Assembly: GCF_946902905.1 (NCBI RefSeq)
Contig: NZ_OX336385.1
Location: 620,001 to 684,000 of the forward strand
DNA: 64,000 nt
Direction: 5' to 3'
Origin: Streptococcus sp. Marseille-Q6470
GTDB lineage: Bacteria > Bacillota > Bacilli > Lactobacillales > Streptococcaceae
Shown: positions 14,572 through 22,442 of the stretch, one piece after another
Layout of the letters: the number at the start of each line of letters is the position of its first letter
Position numbering within the stretch: the stretch's first letter is position 1
Program-made: the position numbers and the translations under genes
The notes under the pieces: generated by a model
What the model was told of the DNA's origin: nothing
What the model saw: the letters and a program-made list of their open reading frames with translations, nothing else
The model's database searches: none

Positions 14572-14997
14572 ATGAATCTAAACAAAGTTATAAAAGAGAT
14601 TGAACACCTAAATTGTAAAGTGATCATTCTTAAAGACCTATCCACTAAGGGAAGATACGTTCTAGCCAAAAATAAACACTTTATTTTTCTTCGAGCCGAT
14701 ACATCAGAAATCGAGAAAATAAACGTTCTACTACATGAGAAACACCATCTAATCAATGATGACTGTAACAACTCACTATCTCAAATAGATACCTTCAAAG
14801 AACATATAGAAAATACTAGCGAAAAAGGACGAATCCTTGATTTTATGAGTTTAGTGAACAGCGAATATCCAATAGACGATAGCTTCAATTATCAGAACTA
14901 TCTCAAAAATGCTGATATTCCTTCAAAATATGAAAACTATGTTAAAGAAATAGCCACACAATTTTATAATGAAAACAAAAAAAATAACACTATCTAA
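14572..14997 (+). CDS. ImmA-like anti-repressor metalloprotease
   Basis: A 141-residue protein with an HExxH zinc motif (LLHEKHHLIND, about residues 50-60), as in ImmA/IrrE peptidases. ImmA of ICEBs1 cleaves ImmR to induce excision and transfer; the paired position with the XRE gene supports the same role here. The stop codon lies in the loop of the terminator hairpin. A canonical third zinc ligand further downstream is not obvious by eye. Confidence 0.8.
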   Translation: MNLNKVIKEIEHLNCKVIILKDLSTKGRYVLAKNKHFIFLRADTSEIEKINVLLHEKHHLINDDCNNSLSQIDTFKEHIENTSEKGRILDFMSLVNSEYPIDDSFNYQNYLKNADIPSKYENYVKEIATQFYNENKKNNTI

Positions 14998-15010
14998 TGA
15001 TAGTGTTTTT
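14986..15010 (+). terminator. terminator after the immR-immA pair
   Basis: AACACTATC pairs with GATAGTGTT (9 bp, 4-nt loop), followed by TTTTTTC. The symmetric A tract on the other side makes it potentially bidirectional, so it could also end the convergent toxin-antitoxin transcript. Confidence 0.85.
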
Positions 15011-15017
15011 TCATTTT

Positions 15018-15299
15018 TTACTCCATTTTTGCAGTTAAACATAACTCATTATTACAATAAATAACTAACTCACTTTCTAAATAACCAAAAATTCCCCCAC
15101 CTTTTTTTCTAAACACAAATTTAACAAAATAGACCTCTAAATCACCTTCATATTCAACTTCAGTATCAAAATTTGAACCAGCTTCCATATCTTCTATATA
15201 ATCAGAATAATCATTTAAGAAGTCCCTTAAAAAATAATTTAATTTTGGTTTTAAGAATTGAGGTACAGAATTATAATAAACCACATCTTTTATTTCCAT
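15018..15299 (-). CDS. unrecognised small protein after the toxin gene
   Basis: A 93-residue acidic protein (MEIKDVVYYNSVPQ..), with a start supported by AGGAG 7 nt upstream of the ATG at 15299. It follows the toxin gene closely and ends just before the shared terminator. No domain is recognised. It may be a third partner of the toxin-antitoxin operon or an independent cargo gene. Confidence 0.55.
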   Translation of the reverse strand: MEIKDVVYYNSVPQFLKPKLNYFLRDFLNDYSDYIEDMEAGSNFDTEVEYEGDLEVYFVKFVFRKKGGGIFGYLESELVIYCNNELCLTAKME

Positions 15300-15309
15300 T
15301 TTCTTTCTC

Positions 15310-15645
15310 CTAATCAACTTTAGACAAAAATTCTTTCAAACGCATTATATCTCTATCTGTTAAACTTCCTATGATTTTTATTCTAACACTTTCTCTTTCT
15401 ATCTCATAGGCTTGAACAGTATCAATCCAAGAAGGCTTTTCTAAACCTGCCTTAAACCAATCAATAATCTCAAAATACTTTGATTTTATTCTTTCTGACT
15501 TATTTTCATATTTTGTAGTCAGACGGTAAGTCTTAATAACTTCATCATTAAACTCAATCACCATTGCAGGACGAGATTTTGAACCTGATCCATCAGCATA
15601 TTCAATTCTTGCTATCAATATTGAGTATTCTTCTAATCTTTGCAT
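15310..15645 (-). CDS. MazF/PemK-like toxin
   Basis: A 111-residue protein with the hallmarks of the MazF/PemK endoribonuclease fold: an N-terminal beta strand, SRPAMVIEF (compare RRPVLVI), a LTTKYENKS loop and a C-terminal IGSLTDRDIMRLKEFL helix. These toxins cut mRNA. I chose ATG at 15645 because AGAGG lies 5 nt upstream; longer starts would overlap the antitoxin gene. It is paired with a RelB/DinJ-type antitoxin, a less usual combination. Confidence 0.7.
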   Translation of the reverse strand: MQRLEEYSILIARIEYADGSGSKSRPAMVIEFNDEVIKTYRLTTKYENKSERIKSKYFEIIDWFKAGLEKPSWIDTVQAYEIERESVRIKIIGSLTDRDIMRLKEFLSKVD

Positions 15646-15664
15646 TTTAACCTCTAATATTTTT

Positions 15665-15946
15665 TTATTCATCACCAAAGAATTTATCAATATCTTCTTG
15701 TTTATTAAAATCTAACCTTATAACTTCTGACTTCTCTTTTACTAATTTTTGAATATCTTTCTTTGCTTGCTCTACCTCTTCTTTTGAATATTCATCTAAA
15801 GCAAGTTTAAAAGGAATACTTTTAGTTAAAACACTTTGCTTTAAAAATAACTTTACAGCTGTTGACATATCCAAGCCTAGTTCATTAAAAAGCGCAGTTG
15901 CTTCTTTTTTTAATTGATCATCTACTCTTACAGCAATTTGTGACAT
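15665..15946 (-). CDS. RelB/DinJ-family antitoxin
   Basis: A 93-residue protein starting with a ribbon-helix-helix domain typical of RelB/DinJ: IAVRVDDQLKKEATALFNELGLDMSTAVKLFLKQSV. The acidic C-terminus would wrap the toxin. AGAAGGAG supports the start. The gene precedes the toxin by 19 nt. The pair should stabilise the ICE and repress its own promoter. Confidence 0.85.
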   Translation of the reverse strand: MSQIAVRVDDQLKKEATALFNELGLDMSTAVKLFLKQSVLTKSIPFKLALDEYSKEEVEQAKKDIQKLVKEKSEVIRLDFNKQEDIDKFFGDE

Positions 15947-15964
15947 ATCAATTCTCCTTCTTAT

Positions 15965-16004
15965 CTTGTATATCTATTGTATCACTTTTAGACAGACAAT
16001 ACAA
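15965..16004 (-). promoter_or_regulatory. promoter of the toxin-antitoxin pair
   Basis: TTGTAT (16004-15999), a 17-nt spacer and TACAAT (15981-15976) on the minus strand. The region is flanked by an inverted CTTGTAT/ATACAAG pair, a plausible operator for the antitoxin. Confidence 0.6.
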
Positions 16005-16090
16005 GTTTTTATACATTATTAAATACAAAATAAAATAGACCAGCTTCCTGATCCACTTTATTCTATATTCATTAACTTAAATCTAATTTT

Positions 16091-16119
16091 TGGTCAAAAA
16101 CTGGTCAAGTTTTGGTCAA
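16091..16119. repeat. three phased TGGTCAA repeats near the ICE end
   Basis: TGGTCAA occurs at 16091, 16102 and 16113, exactly 11 nt apart, about 100 bp inside the tRNA junction. Direct repeats phased with the helix near the end of an integrated element are what tyrosine recombinases use as arm-type sites, so these are probably integrase binding sites. Confidence 0.6.
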
Positions 16120-16220
16120 AAAATGAAAATATACTAACCTATTTTAAAAAACTAAATTGTGATGATTGCCTATAAATAAACACATTAAATATTCTTTATG
16201 TTTCTTTACACTTCTTAAAA

Positions 16221-16245
16221 TGCCGATTGCAGGGATCGAACCTGT
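16221..16245. other. probable ICE attachment site in the tRNA-Thr 3' end
   Basis: ICE-type sequence begins directly after the discriminator base of tRNA-Thr. The 3' portion of a tRNA gene (acceptor and T arm) is the classic core for tyrosine-integrase elements. The matching direct repeat should be at the other ICE end, outside the window, so the core length is not determined. Confidence 0.6.
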
Positions 16246-16293
16246 GACCTACGCGTTACGAGTGCGTTGCTCTACCAACTGAGCTAAATCGGC
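16221..16293 (-). tRNA. tRNA-Thr (anticodon CGT)
   Basis: A 73-nt cloverleaf on the minus strand. The acceptor GCCGATT pairs with AATCGGC, and the D arm TAGCTCAGTTGGTAGAGCA and T arm GGTTCGATCC are present. The anticodon loop is CTCGTAA, giving anticodon CGT. CCA is not encoded (TTT follows the discriminator A). Its 3' end is the ICE junction. Confidence 0.93.
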
Positions 16294-16305
16294 GATTACC
16301 CTTAT

Positions 16306-16333
16306 AGTATAGCACTATAAGGAAGGATGTCAA
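16306..16333 (-). promoter_or_regulatory. promoter of tRNA-Thr
   Basis: TTGACA (16333-16328), a 16-nt spacer and TATACT (16311-16306), ending 12 nt before the tRNA 5' end. Confidence 0.75.
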
Positions 16334-16340
16334 GGGATTC

Positions 16341-16802
16341 TTAACCCATCTTTTTAATCAAAATCTGACAAGGATTTTGAGGCCCCCAAAGTTGTGGAAA
16401 AATCTCTAGTTTTTTAAAACCAAGACTGCGATAAAAGATATTGGTTCGGTCATAATCCTTGTTAGAACCTTCTGCCACTGTTTTTACCTGTAAATAGTCG
16501 ACTTTTTTGCAGGCTTCACTTTCCAAAGTAGCAAGCAACTGACTTCCAATCCCCCTGCCTTGATGAGCTTTTTTTACACCGAGACAATCAATCTCTGCAC
16601 AATCTTCACTAGAATAGGACAAGCTTACAAAGCCAAGCAAATCACTCTCTTGATAAGCAGCCCAAACTCGTAAATCCTTAGCTCCTTCAATGTAGGCTTG
16701 CGTGCTTTCTGGTATTCCAAACTATTCTGGCAAATCCCTTAAAATCTCAGCGACAACTGCCATTTTTTGATCTTCACCCTTGACTTCTTTAATTACAAAC
16801 AT
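16341..16802 (-). pseudogene. GNAT acetyltransferase broken by an amber codon
   Basis: A 153-codon frame from ATG at 16802, with AAGGAA upstream, reads MFVIKEVKGEDQKMAVVAEI.. but carries TAG at 16722-16724. The context is LPE-stop-FGIPEST, where TGG (Trp) is expected. Downstream the frame is intact and holds the acetyl-CoA loop QGRGIGSQL and a normal GNAT end (IFYRSLGF). A single base change explains it, so the inactivation is recent, or the product is a truncated restart. A sequencing error is the alternative. Confidence 0.8.
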
Positions 16803-16840
16803 CATAAGTTCCTTTCTTGATTTTAGTCTTACTTTACCTC

Positions 16841-17626
16841 TTACGAACCCGCACTTTCGTAGGCAGCCAAGCCCCTGTCCCATAGTTTCAAAGAAATGAC
16901 AAAGAAGACAAGGGAAATCAGAATCAAACCACCGATATTAAAGAGTCCATCCTTGCCCTGCAAGAAATAGCTGGCAGGATAGTAGGCCGTAAAGGCAAAA
17001 GGTACAATAAAGCTAATTAACCAACGAAGGAGCGAATTGTAAATAGAAATAGGATACTTGGCAAAATCATTAAACATATAGAAAATGTAAATCATAGCAC
17101 CTGACTGCTTGGTCCAAAAAGCGATGCTGGCTGTTGCAATTTTCAAGGAAGTATAAATCAAGGTCGCAAAAGGAATACAAACTAGAAAAATCAGGAATTT
17201 GGGAAGAGTCCAAGCAATGCTAGTCGCCGTTGTCGCTAGTAAAATTCCACCGACCAAAAGTTCACCCAAGGCATCAATCTGAAAGGTCTCAACGAGGATG
17301 TGAAAGAGAGGATTGATAGGACGAGTCAGATACTTGTCAAACTCCCCTTTTCGAACTAGTCGTTGACCTAAAGCCCAGAGATTGTCAAAAAAGAGATGAT
17401 CTAGTCCCTTAGGAATCAAGGAAAATCCATAGATAAAGGCAATCTCTTGAAAGGTCCAGCCTTCTAGGGAGGGAATGTGTTGAAAGATGACATTGAGAAA
17501 CAAGAGGTTCAGGCCTTGAGTCAGAAAGACTCCCAACACACCAACCACAAAATCTACCTTGTATTCCATGATTTGCTTGATGTACTGTCTGATAAAAATC
17601 AGATGCATGCGTTGATATTTTTTCAT
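16841..17626 (-). CDS. ABC-2 type exporter permease (COG3694-like)
   Basis: A 261-residue membrane protein with about six helices and the QYIKQIMEYKVDF N-terminus typical of the COG3694 permeases. It works with the neighbouring permease and ATPase as one ABC-2 exporter of unknown substrate. Such triplets are often annotated as multidrug or daunorubicin-like exporters. It is the last gene of the operon, with AGGGAGG before the ATG and one nt between it and the upstream permease. Confidence 0.85.
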   Translation of the reverse strand: MKKYQRMHLIFIRQYIKQIMEYKVDFVVGVLGVFLTQGLNLLFLNVIFQHIPSLEGWTFQEIAFIYGFSLIPKGLDHLFFDNLWALGQRLVRKGEFDKYLTRPINPLFHILVETFQIDALGELLVGGILLATTATSIAWTLPKFLIFLVCIPFATLIYTSLKIATASIAFWTKQSGAMIYIFYMFNDFAKYPISIYNSLLRWLISFIVPFAFTAYYPASYFLQGKDGLFNIGGLILISLVFFVISLKLWDRGLAAYESAGS

Positions 17627-17627
17627 A

Positions 17628-18446
17628 CTAACCTCCCTGAATGGTGATAAATGACTGGACTCGTTTCCAAATCAACTGAGACAAGCCCACCATCACTATA
17701 AGCCAGAAAAGCTGAAGCAAAAGTGCTTGAAGAATCTGACTAGCATCGTATTTCCCAACAATAATCATGACCGGAGTGTAAATCAAGGATGAGAAAGGTA
17801 AGAAGGACAGAATATCTGAAATGACCTTTGGAAAGAAAGCCAAGGGAATCAAACTCCCAGACATAAAGGCCACTATGGAAGTCTTAAGTAGGTTGGAACC
17901 CCAAAGATTTTTAAATACAAAGGCTGAAAATCCAAAGCAGATATTAAAGAAAAAGTTAATCAGATAGGCCAGCGTTAAGCTAAAAAGATAAAGGGTAGTT
18001 AGTCCCAGCACTTCTACAATCCCTTGCCCAGATAAGATTTTCATCAAAACAATGACACTTAAAAATGGCAGTCCAACAGAGATAAAAATCAACCACTTGG
18101 AACCAAGCTCCGTAAAGAGGTAAGAAGCCGCAAAATGCACTGGTCGCAACAAGCGCATGATAATGGAACCATCCTTGACCTCATCACCAATCATAAAGGA
18201 AGAATCCGACCTAGTCAGAAGATTAGTCACAAAACTCATGATGATGTAGAGGGTGATATCTGCCATACTGAAGCCTTGAATCAAAGGCTCCTGGGAGGAA
18301 TCAAAGACAGCCTTCCATAGATAAAAAGCCACAAAAGCACCCATGACATCGCCAATCCGATAAAGAATAAAGTTGACTCGATAGCTAATCAACTCCTGAA
18401 TCCCTGCATTGATAAAGGGTTTATAACGTCTCCACAATTTGACCAT
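17628..18446 (-). CDS. ABC-2 type exporter permease (COG4587-like)
   Basis: A 272-residue, six-helix permease and partner of the two adjacent genes. I chose ATG at 18446 (MVKLWRRYKPFINAG..), which follows AAAGGAG by 7 nt and starts just after the ATPase stop; a longer frame to 18488 overlaps the ATPase needlessly. The Asp/Ser-rich RSDSSFMIGDEVKDGS loop is characteristic of this permease group. Confidence 0.85.
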   Translation of the reverse strand: MVKLWRRYKPFINAGIQELISYRVNFILYRIGDVMGAFVAFYLWKAVFDSSQEPLIQGFSMADITLYIIMSFVTNLLTRSDSSFMIGDEVKDGSIIMRLLRPVHFAASYLFTELGSKWLIFISVGLPFLSVIVLMKILSGQGIVEVLGLTTLYLFSLTLAYLINFFFNICFGFSAFVFKNLWGSNLLKTSIVAFMSGSLIPLAFFPKVISDILSFLPFSSLIYTPVMIIVGKYDASQILQALLLQLFWLIVMVGLSQLIWKRVQSFITIQGG

Positions 18447-18447
18447 C

Positions 18448-19440
18448 TTAGAGCTCCTTTCGATAGAAGCGACGGATAATATCTTCAATATCCGTATCTA
18501 CCATCTTCAAATCACGGACCTCAAAATCAGATAAGGTTTGCTTGATAATATCGGCCGACTGGTAGCGGGAACTATCGAATTCAATATTGAGAGTATTTCC
18601 TTGTCTATCAATGGACATATCAGGCAAGCCCTCATAATGAGAGACTAGATGATTTTGACCTGGCGTCAGGTCAAAGGAGAGAGTCTTCATCTTTCCAAAG
18701 GTCTCCTTGAGCTGGCTCACCGTTCCATCAAAAATCTCTTGCCCCTTATCAATCATAAAAATCCGATCACAGAGTTGCTCAATATCACTCAAATCATGAG
18801 TAGTCAAGAGAATAGTTGTCTCTTCCTCCTGATTAATCTGGGTAATGGCCCGACGAATGTTGTCCTTGACCGACACATCCAAACCAATAGTCGGTTCATC
18901 TAAAAAGAGAACTTTGGGATTGTGAAGCAAGGAAGCCGCAATATCCGCCCGCATCCGTTGACCTAGAGAAAGAGTCCGCACAGGATCCTTGATAAATTCC
19001 TTCAAATCCAAAACTTCATTCAAAAAGTCCATGCGCTTATGGAAAAGCGAGTCCGGTACATCATAGATTTCTTTCAAAACCGTGTAGGTCTCTTGCAGTG
19101 CCAAATCCCACCATAGCTGGGTGCGTTGTCCGAAAACGACTCCAATATCCTTGACATAATCTTGGCGATTATCCTGGGGAATCTTGCCGTTAATCCGACA
19201 AAAACCAGATGTCGGTTTCAAAATCCCTGTTAGCATTTTGATGGTAGTCGACTTCCCAGCACCATTAGCTCCGATAAAGCCTAGAATCTGCCCCTTGGGT
19301 ACTTCGAAAGTCAAATCCTTGACCGCTTCAAAGGTCTGCTTTTCAGGATGAATAAAGGAGCGCAAAGCTCCCTTCAAGCCCGGTTCCTTGACTGTCTTCA
19401 CAAAATTTTTCTGAAGATGTTGCACTTCTATCATTGCCAT
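18448..19440 (-). CDS. ABC exporter ATP-binding protein (COG4586-like)
   Basis: A 330-residue ATPase: Walker A GANGAGKST near residue 57, Q loop, signature LSLGQRMRADIAASLL, Walker B VLFLDEPTIGLD and the H loop TTHD. The extended C-terminal domain of about 90 residues is typical of COG4586 exporters. It is first in a three-gene operon with the two permeases. AGGGAG lies 6 nt before the ATG. Substrate is unknown. Confidence 0.9.
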   Translation of the reverse strand: MAMIEVQHLQKNFVKTVKEPGLKGALRSFIHPEKQTFEAVKDLTFEVPKGQILGFIGANGAGKSTTIKMLTGILKPTSGFCRINGKIPQDNRQDYVKDIGVVFGQRTQLWWDLALQETYTVLKEIYDVPDSLFHKRMDFLNEVLDLKEFIKDPVRTLSLGQRMRADIAASLLHNPKVLFLDEPTIGLDVSVKDNIRRAITQINQEEETTILLTTHDLSDIEQLCDRIFMIDKGQEIFDGTVSQLKETFGKMKTLSFDLTPGQNHLVSHYEGLPDMSIDRQGNTLNIEFDSSRYQSADIIKQTLSDFEVRDLKMVDTDIEDIIRRFYRKEL

Positions 19441-19754
19441 ATCTATCTCCCTTTAGTAAGAAACAACATTGTATTTTTGAATACAAATATTCTAAATCCT
19501 TACTTTCTACACCTTCTCAATATTATTACAGAAGGATTTATACCAACCTATTATAATCCAATAAAAAAAGGAATGCAAGCGTTTGCTTATAGATTATGAA
19601 ATTAGATATTTCTCTCTTAAAATAGTGCTTTTGAGTCAGAAATTCTGGTTTAATAGTTCCTTAAAACACCAAAAAACCTGCCATTAGGGGCAGGCTACGA
19701 ATTGTAAAAAGGCAAACTATTTTGATCAATATGAATCACTATTTAATCAAAGAA
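19441..19754. other. intergenic region between two minus-strand units
   Basis: AT-rich non-coding stretch holding the promoter area of the ABC operon on the right of that operon and the terminator of the phosphatase gene (19677-19694). No reading frame or repeat of note is seen. Confidence 0.6.
19677..19694 (-). terminator. terminator after the histidine phosphatase gene
   Basis: CCTGCC pairs with GGCAGG (6-nt loop), followed on the minus strand by TTTTTT. Confidence 0.8.
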
Positions 19755-20300
19755 CTAATCTTTCATAATTCTTTTCACAATCCCATTTCTATCAATTAGA
19801 AAACAATCTGGAAAGGTCATCTGCTCCCACTTTTCATAATCAAAACTGGAATCAAAATGATGTAGTAGTATTCCTATCAAATTCCCGTGTGAACTAAGTA
19901 AAATCGTTTTTTCTGAGTATCTCTCTTCCAATTCCATTAAAAAATTTAGTACTCTAGCTAGTGCACCTTGATTTGATTCCCCTTCTGAAAGAGATTCACT
20001 GGGATTTTGCCATAAATATTTAATACTGTCTTCAAACTCAGAATCTTTTATAAAGGTTGAAGATAATTTTCGCTCTCGTAACCGATTATCAAGAACTATT
20101 TTATCAAATTGAATTGGCGAGCTATTAATCGTTTCAAATGCTCGTTTATAAGGACTAGAAAAATAATAATCAATATTAAAAGAATTCAAAAACTCTAACT
20201 GATCAAGAGATGAAAATCCTTTTTCTGACAAAGTTCTATTAAAATCATCACTTGAAAATCTTGAATGAGCATGTCTAAGTAAAATATAAGAATTATTCAT
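19755..20300 (-). CDS. histidine phosphatase family protein
   Basis: A 181-residue member of the phosphoglycerate-mutase-like phosphatases. The catalytic RHG-type motif appears as LLRHAHS (about residues 7-13). The second histidine is in LLSSHGNLIGILL near residue 140, and Arg/Glu residues sit at YKRAFETI and RERKL. The substrate is unknown; related proteins act on small phosphate esters. It stands alone with its own terminator. Confidence 0.8.
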   Translation of the reverse strand: MNNSYILLRHAHSRFSSDDFNRTLSEKGFSSLDQLEFLNSFNIDYYFSSPYKRAFETINSSPIQFDKIVLDNRLRERKLSSTFIKDSEFEDSIKYLWQNPSESLSEGESNQGALARVLNFLMELEERYSEKTILLSSHGNLIGILLHHFDSSFDYEKWEQMTFPDCFLIDRNGIVKRIMKD

Positions 20301-20350
20301 AAGTCATTCCTTTCAATTATTGTCATCAGTCTCAATGGATTTTTAAGCGC

Positions 20351-21283
20351 TCAATTATTCTCTAAAAATTCTTCAATTCGAGAAACTATTTCATGACTTT
20401 GATAATGATAAAGTTCGTGAGGCGCATCCATATAGATGACTTTCACATTAGACTGTTCACTAGCAAACTTCTCTGCGTAGCGCTTCCATTCATATTGACT
20501 AAAGCTTGTATCTTGACCGTTAGAAACCAGTAGTAAGGTAGGAATTTTAGGATTGATGCTAGAAGGAACTTTCTTGGCATTTTCCTTTACCAAATGGGAT
20601 TCATGAAGCATGGCTTGTGAGATTAACTGCTTATAGGCTAGTAATTTATATTGTTGTCGTTCATTTTCGGTCAGAGTTGGATTTTTTATATAAAAGGACT
20701 CAGGGAAATAGCGTAATAAGCCAATCTTACTGCTCCAATAAGCCACAGTAAGCAAGGCCTGATTATCCTTTAAATCCTCATAACTTGATGGCAATGCCCA
20801 ATCTAGACCAACCAAGGCTTTCACTTCATTAGGATACTTCTCCTGCCAAGCCAGACTCTCAAGACTAGCCATTGAATGAGACAGAATGATAAAAGGTCCT
20901 GTTATATTTGCTTGTGATAGAGCTTGACGTGTCTCAGACAAAACCTCCATCACATCTCTTGATTGATTGCTATCATCACTATAACCATAGCCAGCTCGCT
21001 CCACGATGACTACCTTATATTTTTTTGATAAGGAATCCGACACATTCTTAAAGTCCAAGATTGGAGAAGCAATTCCAGCACCTGAGAGAATTACTATAGT
21101 TTCAGGACCATCCCCCTCAACGTAAACATTCATTTGGTGTCCATTGACAAGAACTTGTTGTCCCACAGGTGTTAGCGAGGCTTGTTCCTTTTCTAAACTG
21201 ATACGGTGAAAGATAAATGTTGTCCCTAAAAACAAAAGAATAAAACTAAGAAAGCCAAGACTCCATTTTTTCAGTTTTTTCAT
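20351..21283 (-). CDS. membrane-anchored alpha/beta hydrolase, apparently leaderless
   Basis: A 310-residue protein with an N-terminal membrane anchor (about residues 5-27) and an alpha/beta-hydrolase domain outside the membrane. The nucleophile elbow is LSHSMAS (GxSxG-like with S for the first G), the oxyanion region is ILSGAG, and a C-terminal catalytic His lies in DAPHELYHY. I chose ATG at 21283: a promoter -10 ends six nt upstream and no ribosome site exists, so the mRNA may start at the ATG. A TTG five codons further up would fall inside the promoter. Substrate is unknown. Confidence 0.8.
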   Translation of the reverse strand: MKKLKKWSLGFLSFILLFLGTTFIFHRISLEKEQASLTPVGQQVLVNGHQMNVYVEGDGPETIVILSGAGIASPILDFKNVSDSLSKKYKVVIVERAGYGYSDDSNQSRDVMEVLSETRQALSQANITGPFIILSHSMASLESLAWQEKYPNEVKALVGLDWALPSSYEDLKDNQALLTVAYWSSKIGLLRYFPESFYIKNPTLTENERQQYKLLAYKQLISQAMLHESHLVKENAKKVPSSINPKIPTLLLVSNGQDTSFSQYEWKRYAEKFASEQSNVKVIYMDAPHELYHYQSHEIVSRIEEFLENN

Positions 21284-21289
21284 AGCATT

Positions 21290-21318
21290 ATTGTACAAAA
21301 ATTAGAGTCTTTTAGCAA
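21290..21318 (-). promoter_or_regulatory. promoter giving a leaderless mRNA
   Basis: TTGCTA (21318-21313), a 17-nt spacer and TACAAT (21295-21290). The expected start, about 7 nt further, coincides with the ATG of the hydrolase gene. Confidence 0.7.
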
Positions 21319-21368
21319 CTTAAGTTAAAGAATTTTCCAATATAATCTGTATATATCCAGAAACAAAA

Positions 21369-21390
21369 AACCCACCTTCACAGGCGGGTT
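21369..21390 (-). terminator. terminator after fba
   Basis: AACCCGCC pairs with GGTGGGTT (one G-T pair), followed on the minus strand by TTTTG. It lies 24 nt past the fba stop. Confidence 0.85.
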
Positions 21391-21413
21391 TCATTTTGTA
21401 TGGTTCAGCTAGA

Positions 21414-22295
21414 TTAAGCTTTACCTTCTGAACCGAATACGTCGATACGTTCTTCAACTGATGCTTGGATAGCTTTTACACCGTCAGCCAAGAATTTACG
21501 TGGGTCGAAGAGTTTTTTCTTGTCGTATTCTGCTTCGTTTGCTTCGTAGTCACGAGCAAATTTACGAGTTGCGTTAGCGAATGCGATTTGGCATTCAGTG
21601 TTAACGTTAACTTTAGCAACACCAAGTTTGATAGCTGCTTGGATTTGGTCATCAGGAATACCTGATCCACCGTGCAATACGATTGGGAATCCTGGTACAG
21701 CTTCAGTCAATTTTTGCAAGTGGTCAAGGTGAAGACCTTTCCAGTTTGCAGGGTAAGGACCGTGGATGTTACCGATACCAGCTGCCAAGAAGTCGATACC
21801 AGTTGCAACCATTGCTTTAGCGTCTTCGATTGGAGCCAATTCGCCATCACCGATGATTCCGTCTTCTTCACCACCGATAGTTCCAACTTCAGCTTCTACT
21901 GATACACCATTTGCGTGAGCAAATTCTACAACTTTACGAGCTTTTTCAAGGTTTTCTTCAACTGGAAGGTGTGAACCGTCAAACATTACTGAAGTATAAC
22001 CAACTTGAATACACTCAAGTGCATCTTCGTAGTGACCGTGGTCAAGGTGGATAGCTACTGGTACAGTGATACCCATTGATTCTACAAGGTTAGCGATCAA
22101 GTTGCGAGCAACTTTGTAACCACCCATGTATTTAGCAGCACCCATTGAAGTTTGGATCAAAACTGGAGCTTTTTTAGCTTCTGCTGCGCGCAAGATAGCT
22201 TGAGTCCACTCAAGGTTGTTTGTGTTAAATCCACCAACTGCATAACCGTTGTCACGAGCTGCTTGGACAAATTTTTCTGCTGAAACGATTGCCAT
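21414..22295 (-). CDS. fba: class II fructose-bisphosphate aldolase
   Basis: The glycolytic aldolase that splits fructose 1,6-bisphosphate; zinc-dependent, cytoplasmic. The 293 residues carry the zinc ligands in VAIHLDHGHYEDAL (His near 83) and IHGPY and LHGGSG (His near 180 and 208), with the phosphate-binding GGSGIPDD and NVNTE. Start MAIVSAEKFV at 22295 follows AGGAGG; a longer frame is not needed. Codon use is strongly biased, as for a highly expressed gene. The 3' end is intact; it is not the site used by the ICE. Confidence 0.97.
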   Translation of the reverse strand: MAIVSAEKFVQAARDNGYAVGGFNTNNLEWTQAILRAAEAKKAPVLIQTSMGAAKYMGGYKVARNLIANLVESMGITVPVAIHLDHGHYEDALECIQVGYTSVMFDGSHLPVEENLEKARKVVEFAHANGVSVEAEVGTIGGEEDGIIGDGELAPIEDAKAMVATGIDFLAAGIGNIHGPYPANWKGLHLDHLQKLTEAVPGFPIVLHGGSGIPDDQIQAAIKLGVAKVNVNTECQIAFANATRKFARDYEANEAEYDKKKLFDPRKFLADGVKAIQASVEERIDVFGSEGKA

Positions 22296-22442
22296 TTTAT
22301 CAGGCCTCCTGTATATTTTTATGGGATATCCCATTTACATTGTTCATTTTATCACTTTTTGATAAAAAAATCTAGTTTTTCCTGTAGTTTGAATTGAATT
22401 TCTTCTATCTTAAAATATGTAACTCTCCTCAAAGTCCTAATT

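Noticed and set aside
16081..16125. TGGTCAA repeats as a CRISPR array or coding end of an integrase
   Set aside because: Only three 7-nt units with 4-nt gaps, far too short for CRISPR; no frame containing them extends to an integrase.
21414..22295. fba 3' end as ICE attachment site (as for ICESt1/ICESt3)
   Set aside because: The fba gene and its terminator are intact and followed by ordinary chromosome; the ICE ends at tRNA-Thr instead.
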